A stretch of DNA of 33,051 nucleotides from JBAWXE01 sp037144255 (GCA_037144255.1 JBAWXE010000021.1:1-33051), one strand, 5' to 3'. Positions 15,813 through 24,930 are shown, numbered from the stretch's first letter. Numbers and translations are program-made. Notes: generated by a model not told the origin, from the sequence alone.

Positions 15813-17189
15813 TTATCGTTTATTGCGCTCTTTCCACAATTGATTAAAAGACTTTGGTGCAAATTCCAGATCGGTTCTATGTTGCGACCAGGTAGCGCTG
15901 AACAGTTTTTTAAACATTTTGTCTTTTATTCCTGCTCCGGCACTATTCATCAACATACGGCTCAGCATACCACGGCGCCATATCTTCCAGCTCATATTCT
16001 CTTTAAAACCGTTCAAACCCTCCATAGTAGCAATGTGGCGGTTCTCCAGCAACATTTCGTGAATATTGATCTTGATAGGACAAACCTCTGTACAATTACC
16101 ACATAGACTGGATGCATAACTCAGATGTTTGAACTCTGACATACCATTCAGGTGCGGAGATATAACAGATCCTATAGGTCCGCTATAGGTAGTACCGTAG
16201 GCATGTCCTCCGATATTCTTATATACCGGGCAGGCATTGAGGCAAGAACCACAACGGATACAGTACATGCTCTCTCTCACTTCTGTACGCAACAGATTAG
16301 TGCGGTTATTATCCAGTAGTATCACAAACATTTCTTCAGGTCCGTCTGTTTCGCCTTGCTGGCGTGGCCCCGTAAAAATGGTATTATAAACAGTTACATT
16401 CTGACCCGTACCATAGGTAGCCAATAATGGCCACAGCAGCGACAAGTCATTTAATGAAGGAATTATTTTCTCTATGCCTACTATGGCAATATGTGTTTTA
16501 GGGAAAGCAGTGGTCAGTCGGGCATTACCTTCATTTTCACTCACACATACAGCACCTATATCTGCTACTAAGAAATTCCCTCCGGTAATACCTACTTCGG
16601 CTGTAATGTACTTTTCGCGCAGATTTCGGCGGGCAATCTGGGTTAGTTCAGACGGCGAAAGATTAGGCAAAGTGCCCAGTTTTTCATGAAAAACCCTTGC
16701 CACGTCTTCCTTGCTCTTATGCATGGCAGGGGTAACGATATGATAAGGTGCTTCTCCATCCAGTTGTTGTATATATTCTCCCAGATCGGTCTCTACTGAT
16801 TCTATATTGTGTTTGGCCAGAAAGTCATTCAGGTGCAGCTCTTCGGTCACCATCGATTTAGACTTTACTACCTGTTTGGTATCTTTTTCCTGGCAGATGT
16901 TCAAAACCAGTTGACGGGCTTCTTCGGCATCCTCTGCCCACAGTACTTTTCCGCCACGGGCAGTAAAATTCTTTTCGAATTCAACCAGGTACTTATCCAG
17001 TTGTTCTATAGCACGCCATTTGATGTTTTTGGCTTTTTTGCGAGCAGTATCCAGATTGGCAAACTGTTGTTTTCCCTTCACAACAGAGTCGGTGTACTTC
17101 TGTATGTTAAAACTGAGTTTACGCTTATGCTCTAGATCATGAGCCTTAATGTCACTCTTGGCAATAAATACTGATTGATTTTCAGTCAT
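15813..17189 (-). CDS. lutB: LutB-type lactate utilisation iron-sulfur protein
   Basis: I place the start at the ATG at 17189 (458 residues, MTENQSVFIAKSDIK). The frame stays open for 184 codons further, but that part covers kdsD on the other strand and is composition noise. The N-terminal LUD domain contains VKSKSMVTEE and VGITGGNFLVADIGAVC. A ferredoxin-like module follows with CIRCGSCLNACP and CGNCTEVCP, two 4Fe-4S motifs. LutB works with LutA and LutC to oxidise L-lactate to pyruvate. Neither partner is in the window. A TACGTTTG promoter box sits upstream, divergent from kdsD. Confidence 0.9.
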   Translation of the reverse strand: MTENQSVFIAKSDIKAHDLEHKRKLSFNIQKYTDSVVKGKQQFANLDTARKKAKNIKWRAIEQLDKYLVEFEKNFTARGGKVLWAEDAEEARQLVLNICQEKDTKQVVKSKSMVTEELHLNDFLAKHNIESVETDLGEYIQQLDGEAPYHIVTPAMHKSKEDVARVFHEKLGTLPNLSPSELTQIARRNLREKYITAEVGITGGNFLVADIGAVCVSENEGNARLTTAFPKTHIAIVGIEKIIPSLNDLSLLWPLLATYGTGQNVTVYNTIFTGPRQQGETDGPEEMFVILLDNNRTNLLRTEVRESMYCIRCGSCLNACPVYKNIGGHAYGTTYSGPIGSVISPHLNGMSEFKHLSYASSLCGNCTEVCPIKINIHEMLLENRHIATMEGLNGFKENMSWKIWRRGMLSRMLMNSAGAGIKDKMFKKLFSATWSQHRTDLEFAPKSFNQLWKERNKR

Positions 17190-17206
17190 AGTTGAAAGAC
17201 TATATG

Positions 17207-17214
17207 CAAACGTA
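17207..17214 (-). promoter_or_regulatory. -7 promoter box for lutB
   Basis: The minus strand reads TACGTTTG, a full TAnnTTTG match, ending 17 nt before the lutB ATG. Confidence 0.5.
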
Positions 17215-17221
17215 CTAAAAA

Positions 17222-17243
17222 ACACCCTAAGTAGTTTAGGTGT
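17222..17243. promoter_or_regulatory. Imperfect inverted repeat between divergent lutB and kdsD promoters
   Basis: ACACC-TAA on the left pairs with TTA-GGTGT on the right, with one bulged C. It sits between the two divergent -7 boxes, where a shared operator would lie. No regulator can be named. Confidence 0.25.
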
Positions 17244-17252
17244 AGGTTTTTG

Positions 17253-17260
17253 TACATTTG
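17253..17260 (+). promoter_or_regulatory. -7 promoter box for kdsD
   Basis: TACATTTG matches TAnnTTTG. It ends 5 nt before the ATG at 17266, so the message is probably leaderless or nearly so. Confidence 0.55.
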
Positions 17261-17265
17261 TACCT

Positions 17266-18234
17266 ATGTTTTCCAAACAAAGTGTACAACAGCAGGCTCT
17301 GGAAACTATAGAGCTGGAAGCACAATCTATATTTAAGCTGAAGGAATATGTCAATGACGGTTTCTTGAAAGCAGTAGAACTGATACATAGCGCCAAGGGT
17401 CGTGTAGTAGTGACAGGTATTGGCAAAAGTGCGGTGATAGCCCAAAAGATAGTGGCTACTTTCAATTCTACAGGTACCCCCGCTTTGTTCATGCATGCTG
17501 CCGATGCCATACATGGCGATCTGGGTATGGTACAGCAGGACGATGTGGTCATCATCATTTCTAAAAGCGGCGAAAGCCCTGAAATAAAGGTTTTAGTGCC
17601 TTTTATCAAGAATTTCGGTAATCCTGTAATAGCCATCTCAGGCAATGAAAAGTCTTTCCTGGCCACGAATTCAGATTGTTTTGTGAATAGTACGGTAGAA
17701 AAAGAAGCTTGCCCTAATAATCTGGCACCTACTACCAGCACTACAGCACAGTTGGTAATGGGCGATGCTTTGGCCGTTTGCCTACTCAGTTTGAAGGGTT
17801 TTACGTCTCACGATTTTGCTCGTTTTCACCCTGGGGGTGCTTTGGGCAAAAAGCTATACTTGCGCGTATCTGATATGAGCCGAATGAATGAAAAACCACT
17901 AGTAAACACAGAAAGTACTCTGCGTGAGATCATTTACGATATTTCCAGTAAAAGGCTGGGAGCCACTGTGGTATTGGATGATAAAGGTGAATTAAAGGGG
18001 ATTATCACAGATGGCGATATTCGCCGTATGCTGGAAAAGCATGATAGCCCGGCACAATTAAAAGCTAAAGATATACTGACTGCCCATCCAAAATCTATAG
18101 ACGAGAACGAACTGGCCGCTACTGCTCTGGAACTGATGCGTAAAAATGACATCACACAGCTGGTAGTAACTCATGAAGGCAAATATTCTGGTATGTTGCA
18201 CTTGCACGATCTGGTAAGAGAAGGTTTGTTATAA
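17266..18234 (+). CDS. kdsD: D-arabinose-5-phosphate isomerase (KpsF/GutQ/KdsD family)
   Basis: The 322-residue protein interconverts ribulose-5-phosphate and arabinose-5-phosphate, the first step toward KDO in the lipopolysaccharide inner core. The SIS domain (about 40-175) carries GIGKSAVIAQK (51-61), HAADAIHGDLG (77-87) and ISKSGESPEI (98-107). The family link HPGGALGKKL is at 188-197. Two CBS domains (about 205-260 and 270-322) complete the standard architecture. The stop codon directly abuts the stop of the convergent PagL-like gene with no gap. The location beside a lipid A-modifying candidate fits an envelope role. Confidence 0.95.
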   Translation: MFSKQSVQQQALETIELEAQSIFKLKEYVNDGFLKAVELIHSAKGRVVVTGIGKSAVIAQKIVATFNSTGTPALFMHAADAIHGDLGMVQQDDVVIIISKSGESPEIKVLVPFIKNFGNPVIAISGNEKSFLATNSDCFVNSTVEKEACPNNLAPTTSTTAQLVMGDALAVCLLSLKGFTSHDFARFHPGGALGKKLYLRVSDMSRMNEKPLVNTESTLREIIYDISSKRLGATVVLDDKGELKGIITDGDIRRMLEKHDSPAQLKAKDILTAHPKSIDENELAATALELMRKNDITQLVVTHEGKYSGMLHLHDLVREGLL

Positions 18235-19446
18235 TTAGAAACCTACGCCTATACCCACTTCTGTTAGTTCAGCTACGGTTTTGTGGGTTTTTAGCAGTAC
18301 TGATAGGAATAGCTCTTTTAAAGGTCCTTTTTCTTTCTGCACCAGATATACATTGCCTCCCAATTTTTCGTAGTAAGGGTCTACAGTCAGATAGGCCTGA
18401 TGCAAGTATACCCCCAGCTGAAAGACAATACCCACACGGCCTAATAGGTATTCATTACCTACAAATACGGCACTTTTCCATGAATGGGCTGCTTCATCAC
18501 CAGGGTATATCTCGTTATTCTGCAGGAATGCATATACTTTTTCATGGTAGGAATAGTCTATACCACCAAATACCTTGTTCTTACTTTTCCACCGTTTACT
18601 GGCATACAATGATGCCAGATAGCTACGGTACATTGGTCCGCCCGAACTTCCACCTTGGTTCATAGCTATGCCCAGTCTGCTTTGTACCAACCATCTGTTG
18701 GGCAATGGCTCTGATTTACTCAGAATTTTCTGAGGTCTTGAATTGACAGGAAAGTACCTTAACCCAATATGTGCCCCGTACATATTGATACCCAGATTAG
18801 GCACTTTCAACGCAGCATTGGAAATATGCGAAAAGTTAAGCCCCGCCTGTATATCCCAATGGCTATTCACATGATAACGCAGGTCGGTAGTGAACAAAGA
18901 AAAGTTGTTGATATGACTGCCTATGGCATTATTCAGGGTATCCCATACAGGGGCACGCTCATAATGATGTGATATATACCCTATGCCAAATCCGGCTCTG
19001 GCAGTCCATTCAAAGTTTTTTCCGGTAATAAGAGGTAATTGCAAACTGGGGTAAAGACCCAATGCATATCCATATACGGCATTATTACCATAGTTAGTAT
19101 AAGTGATCCCTACCCCTACTATCGGAAATTTTCTGCGTTGATGCCAGTACTTTCTGCCATAGGTTTGCTGAAAGAAATTGATATCCAGAGCTGTAGATAC
19201 TGGGGGTATCGGGCCTTTGAACTTGGTAGAGTGTTTCAAGATCTTTCCGGCCATCATATTGGTCTCTATACCAAAGCCTGACCAGGGTATTTGTTCCTGA
19301 GCATGAACAGTACTACAGGCTATAGAACTGCACATTAAAACAGTTATAAACCCGCATATACCTACAAACGATCTGTTAATATTTATAAAAGTACCCACAA
19401 CTATACTAAAGAATACAACAAATATACTTTTAGCTGTATCAAACAT
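18235..19446 (-). CDS. Acyloxyacyl hydrolase / PagL-like outer-membrane protein
   Basis: The 403-residue protein has a signal peptide ending in STVHAQ (residue 50) and then alternating beta-strand sequence. The motif NFSHISNAA places His207 and Ser209 in the H-x-S-N-A pattern of PagL-type lipid A 3-O-deacylases, and the surrounding GFGIGYISHHYE and YGAHIGLRYF fit that family. PagL removes the 3-linked acyl chain from lipid A in the outer membrane. PagL itself is about 150-190 residues; the additional C-terminal part suggests a larger barrel. The start is uncertain: a TATATTTG box lies inside the first codons (19419-19426), so a GTG at 19398 or ATG at 19335 could be used, both leaving a signal peptide. 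Confidence 0.7.
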   Translation of the reverse strand: MFDTAKSIFVVFFSIVVGTFININRSFVGICGFITVLMCSSIACSTVHAQEQIPWSGFGIETNMMAGKILKHSTKFKGPIPPVSTALDINFFQQTYGRKYWHQRRKFPIVGVGITYTNYGNNAVYGYALGLYPSLQLPLITGKNFEWTARAGFGIGYISHHYERAPVWDTLNNAIGSHINNFSLFTTDLRYHVNSHWDIQAGLNFSHISNAALKVPNLGINMYGAHIGLRYFPVNSRPQKILSKSEPLPNRWLVQSRLGIAMNQGGSSGGPMYRSYLASLYASKRWKSKNKVFGGIDYSYHEKVYAFLQNNEIYPGDEAAHSWKSAVFVGNEYLLGRVGIVFQLGVYLHQAYLTVDPYYEKLGGNVYLVQKEKGPLKELFLSVLLKTHKTVAELTEVGIGVGF

Positions 19447-19447
19447 G

Positions 19448-19455
19448 TAACTTTG
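19448..19455 (+). promoter_or_regulatory. -7 promoter box for the DUF502-serC operon
   Basis: TAACTTTG matches TAnnTTTG and ends 22 nt before the ATG at 19478. Confidence 0.5.
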
Positions 19456-19477
19456 CGATGTTTATTTTTATACCCTG

Positions 19478-20074
19478 ATGCGCCGCTTTGCAGCAATAGT
19501 TTTTCGTTCATTTTTACAAGGGCTTATTATCCTCTGTCCCATAGCCATAACGGGCTATATTATCGTTCTCGTATTCGATAAGGTAGACAGTCTGGTACCT
19601 TTTGTACCCAGAGGTATAGGCTTTGTAGTTATTATTACATCTGTTACAGTAATAGGTTACTTAGGTACTCGCTTCTTTATAGGTAAGATGCTCATAGATA
19701 CTTTCGATCATTTATTAGATCATACCCCAGGTATCAAATACATCTACTCTTCTATCAAAGATGTAATGGGCTCATTTGTAGGAGATAAGAGAAAATTCAA
19801 TAAACCGGTATTTGTCTGCATCAACCATAATCCCGAGGTATGGCGTGTAGGCTTTATGACTCAGAGAGATCTGGCATTTGCGGGTATGGCCAATAAAATT
19901 GCCGTATACCTGCCACATGCCTATGCCATATCGGGTTATGTCATAGTAGTAGACGCAAAAAATATAAAACCAATAACTAAAATGACCGCCGCAGAGGCCA
20001 TGAAGTTTGCTGTGAGTGGTGGTGTAGCCAGTATGGAGGAAATGAACCATGACAAACCACAACAGCATTCTTAA
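19478..20074 (+). CDS. DUF502 family membrane protein
   Basis: The 198-residue protein has two N-terminal membrane segments (about 8-30 and 41-62) and then a soluble domain with the DUF502 blocks HTPGIKYIYSSIKDVMGSF and WRVGFMTQRDL. DUF502 proteins are found in many bacteria and in plants (LIKE COV in vesicle or Golgi trafficking), but the bacterial role is not known. Its last 26 bp overlap the start of serC, so the two are translationally linked. It is the first gene of a rightward operon. Confidence 0.87.
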   Translation: MRRFAAIVFRSFLQGLIILCPIAITGYIIVLVFDKVDSLVPFVPRGIGFVVIITSVTVIGYLGTRFFIGKMLIDTFDHLLDHTPGIKYIYSSIKDVMGSFVGDKRKFNKPVFVCINHNPEVWRVGFMTQRDLAFAGMANKIAVYLPHAYAISGYVIVVDAKNIKPITKMTAAEAMKFAVSGGVASMEEMNHDKPQQHS

Positions 20075-21131
20075 TTTCAATGCCGGCCCTGCTGCATTGC
20101 CTGCTGAGGTATTGCAGCAAACATCGCAAGCGGTGATCAATTATAACAATACCGGTTTATCCATTCTTGAAATCCCTCATCGGGGCAAACATTTCGATGC
20201 CATCTTAGAGGAAAGCAAATCATTAGTAATTGAGCTTTGTGGCCTGGGTAATGATTACGAAGTGCTGTTCATGCACGGAGGTGGGCGTTTACAGTTTTGC
20301 ATGATACCCATGAATTTTACGGGAGCAAATGAGACTGCCGGCTATATAGATAGTGGCCACTGGGCTGCCGAAGCTGCAGATTATGCAAAATACTATGGCA
20401 AAACAGAAGTGCTTTGCTCTTCTAAATCCGACAACTACAGTCACTTACCTGTATGGCCTTCTGTTATAGATATTAAGTTGTCTTATCTGCACTATACTAC
20501 CAATAATACTATTTATGGTACACAATGGAAGGATATACCTGCCTGCAATGTGCCACTGATAGCAGATATGAGCAGTGATATTTTTAGCCAACAAAGAGAC
20601 TATTCACGTTGTGCTATGTTCTATGCAGTAGCGCAGAAGAATATAGGCCCCGCAGGCACTACACTCGTAGTACTGCATAAGGATATGCTCAAAAAGATAA
20701 ATAAAGGGCAACCCCCAATGCTGGATTATGCAGCACATGTAAAGGAAAACTCAGTACTCAATACCCCTCCTGTTTTTGCCATATATACTACTATGCTTAT
20801 GCTGCGCTGGATAAAAGCCAAGGGCATAGCAGCAGTGGAAAAGGAAAATGCTGCAAAAGCGGCACTGCTATATGACGAAGTGAGCCGAAATTCGTTATTT
20901 CACAGCATCATAAAGGAGAGCGATAGAAGCACGATGAATGTCTGTTTTGTAGCTAAGGATGTTTCAAATGAAAAAACATTTATTACATTTTGTGAACAAA
21001 GAGGTATCACAAATATAGCAGGACATAGATCTACAGGTGGTTTCAGGGCATCATTATACAACGCCATACCACTGAGCGCAGTAAAAAGACTGGTACAGGC
21101 AATGAAGGAATTTGAAATAGAAAAAGCATAA
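20049..21131 (+). CDS. serC: Phosphoserine aminotransferase SerC
   Basis: SerC transaminates 3-phosphohydroxypyruvate with glutamate to make phosphoserine, and also acts in pyridoxal phosphate synthesis in some bacteria. The 360-residue protein starts with the family signature LNFNAGPAALP (8-18) and has FMHGGGRLQF (74-83) and the PLP-lysine motif AVAQKNIGPAG (193-203; Lys197). The C-terminal GHRSTGGFRASLYNA is also typical. The Gly-rich HGGGRLQF in place of the common QGGAS/T matches the subgroup seen in this phylum. It overlaps DUF502 and is followed at 19 nt by DUF1015. serA is not in the window. Confidence 0.95.
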   Translation: MTNHNSILNFNAGPAALPAEVLQQTSQAVINYNNTGLSILEIPHRGKHFDAILEESKSLVIELCGLGNDYEVLFMHGGGRLQFCMIPMNFTGANETAGYIDSGHWAAEAADYAKYYGKTEVLCSSKSDNYSHLPVWPSVIDIKLSYLHYTTNNTIYGTQWKDIPACNVPLIADMSSDIFSQQRDYSRCAMFYAVAQKNIGPAGTTLVVLHKDMLKKINKGQPPMLDYAAHVKENSVLNTPPVFAIYTTMLMLRWIKAKGIAAVEKENAAKAALLYDEVSRNSLFHSIIKESDRSTMNVCFVAKDVSNEKTFITFCEQRGITNIAGHRSTGGFRASLYNAIPLSAVKRLVQAMKEFEIEKA

Positions 21132-21150
21132 TAATCACATAAACGCAAAT

Positions 21151-22392
21151 ATGGCAAAGATCACCCCATTCAAGGGTTTAAGACCTAGACAAGACCTGGC
21201 ATCTCAGGTAGCTACCCTCCCGTATGATGTAGTAAGTGTTGCAGAAGCACGTCAATTCAGAAAAAACCCTTACAATTTCTATCATGTAACCCGTGCAGAG
21301 ATAGATCTTACAGAGAGTGTAGATGTACATAGTACACAGGTATATGAAAGAGCTGAAGAGAATTTGGACAATATGGTCAAGGAAAAGATCCTCATTCAGG
21401 ACGAAGAACCTTGCTATTACATATATGAGCTGGTAATGAATGGTCGTTCACAAACCGGCCTTATCTGCGGCTCTTCTTGCGATGATTACTTCAATGGCAT
21501 CATTAAAAAACACGAGTTTACCAGACCTGAAAAGGAATTGGATCGTATCAATCATATCAAAACTACCCGTGCACAAACAGGGGTGGTTTTTCTTGCCTAT
21601 AACGATCAGATAGATGTCCAAAATCTCATTCAGGAATGGAAAGACTCTCATCCTGCTACCAATGATTTTGTTGCAGAAGATGGAGTGCGTCATATACTTT
21701 GGGTAGTAGATGACTATTCGAAAGTAGCCACTATAACCAATTTGTTTGCAGTTGAAGTGCCATGCACTTATATAGCCGATGGGCACCATAGAGCAGCATC
21801 TGCCGGCAAAGTATGTGAAGAAATGCGTGAGGCTGGAATGTCTATTACCGGGGAAGAATCTTTCAACTACTTCATCACTTGTATTTTCCCGGCTAGCCAG
21901 CTGGAGATACTGGATTATAACCGTGTAGTAAAGGATCTGAATGGTTTGAAATCGGAGGAATTCTTACAGGCATTACATACACAGTTTGATGTGAGCCCAT
22001 TGGGAGATAAATCATACAAACCACAACAGCCACATGAATTTGGGATGTACCTGAATAAAAGCTGGTATAAACTGGTAGTAAAACCGGGTACTTTCTCTGC
22101 TGATCCTATAGGCATTCTGGATGTTTCGATCTTACAAAACAATGTGCTTACAAAATTGTTAAATATCAACGACCCACGTACTGATAAGCGTGTAGATTTC
22201 GTTGGTGGTATACGTGGTTTAGCAGAGCTGGAAAAACGTGTGAATAGTGGCGATATGGTTGCGGCTTTTGCTTGCTACCCTGTCAGCATCAAACAGTTAT
22301 TTGATATTGCAGATAGCGGGAACGTAATGCCACCAAAGAGTACTTGGTTCGAACCGAAACTGAGAGACGGATTGGTAGTATATGCAATATGA
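21151..22392 (+). CDS. DUF1015 family protein
   Basis: The 413-residue cytoplasmic protein matches DUF1015. It begins with FKGLRPRQDLA and a YDVVSVAEAR segment, and contains the family signature IADGHHRAASA (about 209-219). DUF1015 genes lie beside serA or serC in many genomes and are thought to relate to serine or phosphoserine metabolism; kinase-like activity (SbnI/SerK type, ADP-dependent serine kinase) has been shown for relatives. The 19-nt gap after serC supports co-transcription and a shared pathway. Confidence 0.88.
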   Translation: MAKITPFKGLRPRQDLASQVATLPYDVVSVAEARQFRKNPYNFYHVTRAEIDLTESVDVHSTQVYERAEENLDNMVKEKILIQDEEPCYYIYELVMNGRSQTGLICGSSCDDYFNGIIKKHEFTRPEKELDRINHIKTTRAQTGVVFLAYNDQIDVQNLIQEWKDSHPATNDFVAEDGVRHILWVVDDYSKVATITNLFAVEVPCTYIADGHHRAASAGKVCEEMREAGMSITGEESFNYFITCIFPASQLEILDYNRVVKDLNGLKSEEFLQALHTQFDVSPLGDKSYKPQQPHEFGMYLNKSWYKLVVKPGTFSADPIGILDVSILQNNVLTKLLNINDPRTDKRVDFVGGIRGLAELEKRVNSGDMVAAFACYPVSIKQLFDIADSGNVMPPKSTWFEPKLRDGLVVYAI

Positions 22393-22418
22393 AAATTAAT
22401 AATATAATATAGATCATC

Positions 22419-23399
22419 ATGGAATACAGGAGAATGGGTAAAACAGGATTGCAATTGAGTGTGTTATCATACGGCTCATGGGTAACCTTTACAAAACAAA
22501 TTGACGATGCTGCTTCTGGCCGACTGATGAGCCTGGCATATGATAATGGCATCAATTTCTTTGATAATGCCGAGATATACTCTCGTGGAGAATCTGAGAA
22601 AATGATGGGCAGAGTATTGAAAACAAAGGGCTGGGAAAGATCGTCTTATGTAGTGTCCAGTAAGGTATTCTTTGGTTGGAGAGGAGATAATAACAAACCC
22701 AATCAAACCGGCCTGAGTCGCAAACACATTACAGAGGCTTGCCACGAGGCACTGGGTCGTTTTCAACTAGATTATCTGGACCTGTTCTTTTGCCACCGTC
22801 CCGATAGAGATACCCCAATAGAGGAGGTGGTATGGACCATGAATCACCTGATACAACAAGGCAAGATATTGTATTGGGGTACCAGCGAATGGAGTGCTGC
22901 CGAGATAATGGAAGCACACATGGTAGCCAAAGAGCTGCAACTGATAGGCCCTGCAATGGAACAACCTCAATACAACCTATTCGAGCGCAGGAAAGTAGAA
23001 GTAGATTACTATACCATTTTCAAGAATATAGGTATGGGCACTACTACTTGGAGCCCCTTGGCATCCGGCCTTTTGAGTGGCAAGTACAATAACGGTGTAC
23101 CTGAAGGCAGCCGTTTGGCACTAGAGGGTTTTGAATGGCTGAAAGACCGTACCCTATCTACCCAAAGAATAGAGAGTGTGCGTAAACTGGAAACGGTGGC
23201 CAAAGAGCTGAATACCAGTTTGGCTACTCTTTCTATAGCATGGTGCATACACAATCAGAATGTGACCACTACTATATTGGGAGCTACCAAAGAACAACAA
23301 CTAACCGAGAATCTGAAAGCTATAGAACTATACCCTAAACTGACACCGGAGATCATGACACAGATAGATGAGATCATGGGTACAAAACCTGTAGCATAA
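22419..23399 (+). CDS. Aldo/keto reductase (Kv-beta-like)
   Basis: The 326-residue protein is an NADPH-dependent TIM-barrel reductase of the aldo/keto family, close to the potassium-channel beta-subunit/YghZ group. Catalytic tetrad regions are FFDNAEIYSRGESE (Asp and Tyr), VSSKVFFGW (Lys) and LFFCHRPD (His). C-terminal cofactor motifs include TTILGATKEQQLTENL. The substrate cannot be predicted. It lies 26 nt after DUF1015 and is probably the last gene of the serC operon, followed by a terminator. Confidence 0.92.
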   Translation: MEYRRMGKTGLQLSVLSYGSWVTFTKQIDDAASGRLMSLAYDNGINFFDNAEIYSRGESEKMMGRVLKTKGWERSSYVVSSKVFFGWRGDNNKPNQTGLSRKHITEACHEALGRFQLDYLDLFFCHRPDRDTPIEEVVWTMNHLIQQGKILYWGTSEWSAAEIMEAHMVAKELQLIGPAMEQPQYNLFERRKVEVDYYTIFKNIGMGTTTWSPLASGLLSGKYNNGVPEGSRLALEGFEWLKDRTLSTQRIESVRKLETVAKELNTSLATLSIAWCIHNQNVTTTILGATKEQQLTENLKAIELYPKLTPEIMTQIDEIMGTKPVA

Positions 23400-23422
23400 C
23401 ATTTACTGTTCAACATTATACT

Positions 23423-23450
23423 AACGGCCCTGCAATTATGTGGGGCCGTT
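23423..23450 (+). terminator. Terminator of the serC operon
   Basis: An 8-bp stem (AACGGCCC at 23423-23430 with GGGCCGTT at 23443-23450) has a 12-nt loop and T-rich sequence after it. Its right arm overlaps the last codons of the convergent flippase gene, which has no T-tract on its own side. Confidence 0.75.
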
Positions 23451-24896
23451 TTGTTTGTTCATCAGTAGTTGCAAACTGGCTACAGAAACAAAGCGGAAAG
23501 TAAATAACAAGGCCAACCCTGATACACCCAATATAGATATCTGTACCATCCAGCTTACAGGTAAGAACTTGACAGCAAAGGCTATTACAGCACATATACC
23601 CAGATAACCGAAATGTGATAAAGCCCATCTGATATTGAGGGGCAGGCCTATGATCTTTTTAGTGAAGATGATAGATGCCACAGATAAGATAGCCTGAGTG
23701 ATAAAAGCTACCACAGCTGCGCCGAGAGCCTGATAATGAGGTATGAGATATAGATTCAGTAGGATATTGACCAGTACACCTACTATGGCCATTTTGTTCA
23801 ACAATTTCAGATTGCCATTGGCTGTAAGTAGTGTAGAATATACATACATGATACAATAAGCCGGGAAGGTACCCATGAGCCAAGCAAATACCCAGCCATC
23901 ATAAGCTTGTGCAGTAGGATATAGTTTGTGCATGATCTCTGTACGGTAAGATGCACAAGCCACTACCAACAGGAATGAGCCCGGTATCAGCATATTTACA
24001 GCCTGACGCACTATGGGTTGTACAGCCTGACGCTGAGATAGCATGCGCCCGAACAACGGTAACAATACACCTGCAAACATTACTCCGAACATGTTATTAC
24101 TTACTTCAAGCAGGCGGGAAGCTGCTGCATAAATACCTGCCTGTATCTTACCGTCTTGTCCGCCCAAACGTTCTATCATCATGGCATCAGCACGCATATA
24201 TATAGCCATCAGGAAAATAAGCGTAGCATAAGGCACACTGGATTTAATAATGGTCAATACCTCTTTGATATCTATAGAGAATCGTATCTGAACCTTGGCA
24301 ATGCTCCTTAATGCAAAGAAACTGATGATAGCACCCATAGCATAACAGGCTATCTGTGATATTACAAACCATTCTATCTTAAAGTGTTTACCTGTAGCAG
24401 GATATAACAATAAAGTACCACATACTATTATCATTAAGAACCTGTCTATAACCGAGAGTATACCATCCAGTTTGAATTTTAATAATGCAGATACATTACT
24501 ACGAATGAATAATAACAGAGAATTGAAAACCTGAATAAGAGATATATATATTAATAACTGCAATTCCCATGCTCTGTACCCAAGCAGCAAAGCTGTTGCA
24601 TATACAATAACTATATAGAACAACATGAGCAATACCCTTGCTGACAGCATCTTTGGGAAGAACTCCTTGAGCTTAGTGGGGTTTTGAGAGATGATACGAT
24701 TATTGTAGCTGGTGATACCAAAATCTAATATGATCTGGAAAATGAGGCACCAATTGAACAAAGCCTGATATATACCATATTGTGCATAACCAACCCTATT
24801 CTGCACCGTACGGTCTATAAGAAAGATCCATGCCGGTTTCACCAACAAGTTGATCACTATTATAAAGATCAGGTTTTTGACAAAAAAGCGGCGCAT
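23436..24896 (-). CDS. Polysaccharide flippase / lipopolysaccharide biosynthesis protein (MOP superfamily, Wzx-like)
   Basis: The 486-residue protein is nearly all membrane-spanning, with 12-14 predicted helices and short charged loops. It begins MRRFFVKNLIFIIVINLLVKP, and has the N-terminal motif YAQYGIYQALFNW (members often read G..yGlyf.l..) and IIISFFALRSI-type helices. Wzx-like proteins flip lipid-linked sugar units across the inner membrane. It is divergent from a glycosyltransferase gene 54 nt away, which suggests joint work on a surface glycan. The specific substrate is unknown. Confidence 0.85.
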   Translation of the reverse strand: MRRFFVKNLIFIIVINLLVKPAWIFLIDRTVQNRVGYAQYGIYQALFNWCLIFQIILDFGITSYNNRIISQNPTKLKEFFPKMLSARVLLMLFYIVIVYATALLLGYRAWELQLLIYISLIQVFNSLLLFIRSNVSALLKFKLDGILSVIDRFLMIIVCGTLLLYPATGKHFKIEWFVISQIACYAMGAIISFFALRSIAKVQIRFSIDIKEVLTIIKSSVPYATLIFLMAIYMRADAMMIERLGGQDGKIQAGIYAAASRLLEVSNNMFGVMFAGVLLPLFGRMLSQRQAVQPIVRQAVNMLIPGSFLLVVACASYRTEIMHKLYPTAQAYDGWVFAWLMGTFPAYCIMYVYSTLLTANGNLKLLNKMAIVGVLVNILLNLYLIPHYQALGAAVVAFITQAILSVASIIFTKKIIGLPLNIRWALSHFGYLGICAVIAFAVKFLPVSWMVQISILGVSGLALLFTFRFVSVASLQLLMNKQNGPT

Positions 24897-24930
24897 GAAT
24901 TATTAAACGGTATATAAAGTGGTAAAATTA

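Noticed and set aside
17190..17741. N-terminal extension of 184 codons on the lutB frame.
   Set aside because: It lies antisense to the well-supported kdsD gene, has unnatural amino-acid composition, and the proper LutB start with its own promoter box is at 17189.
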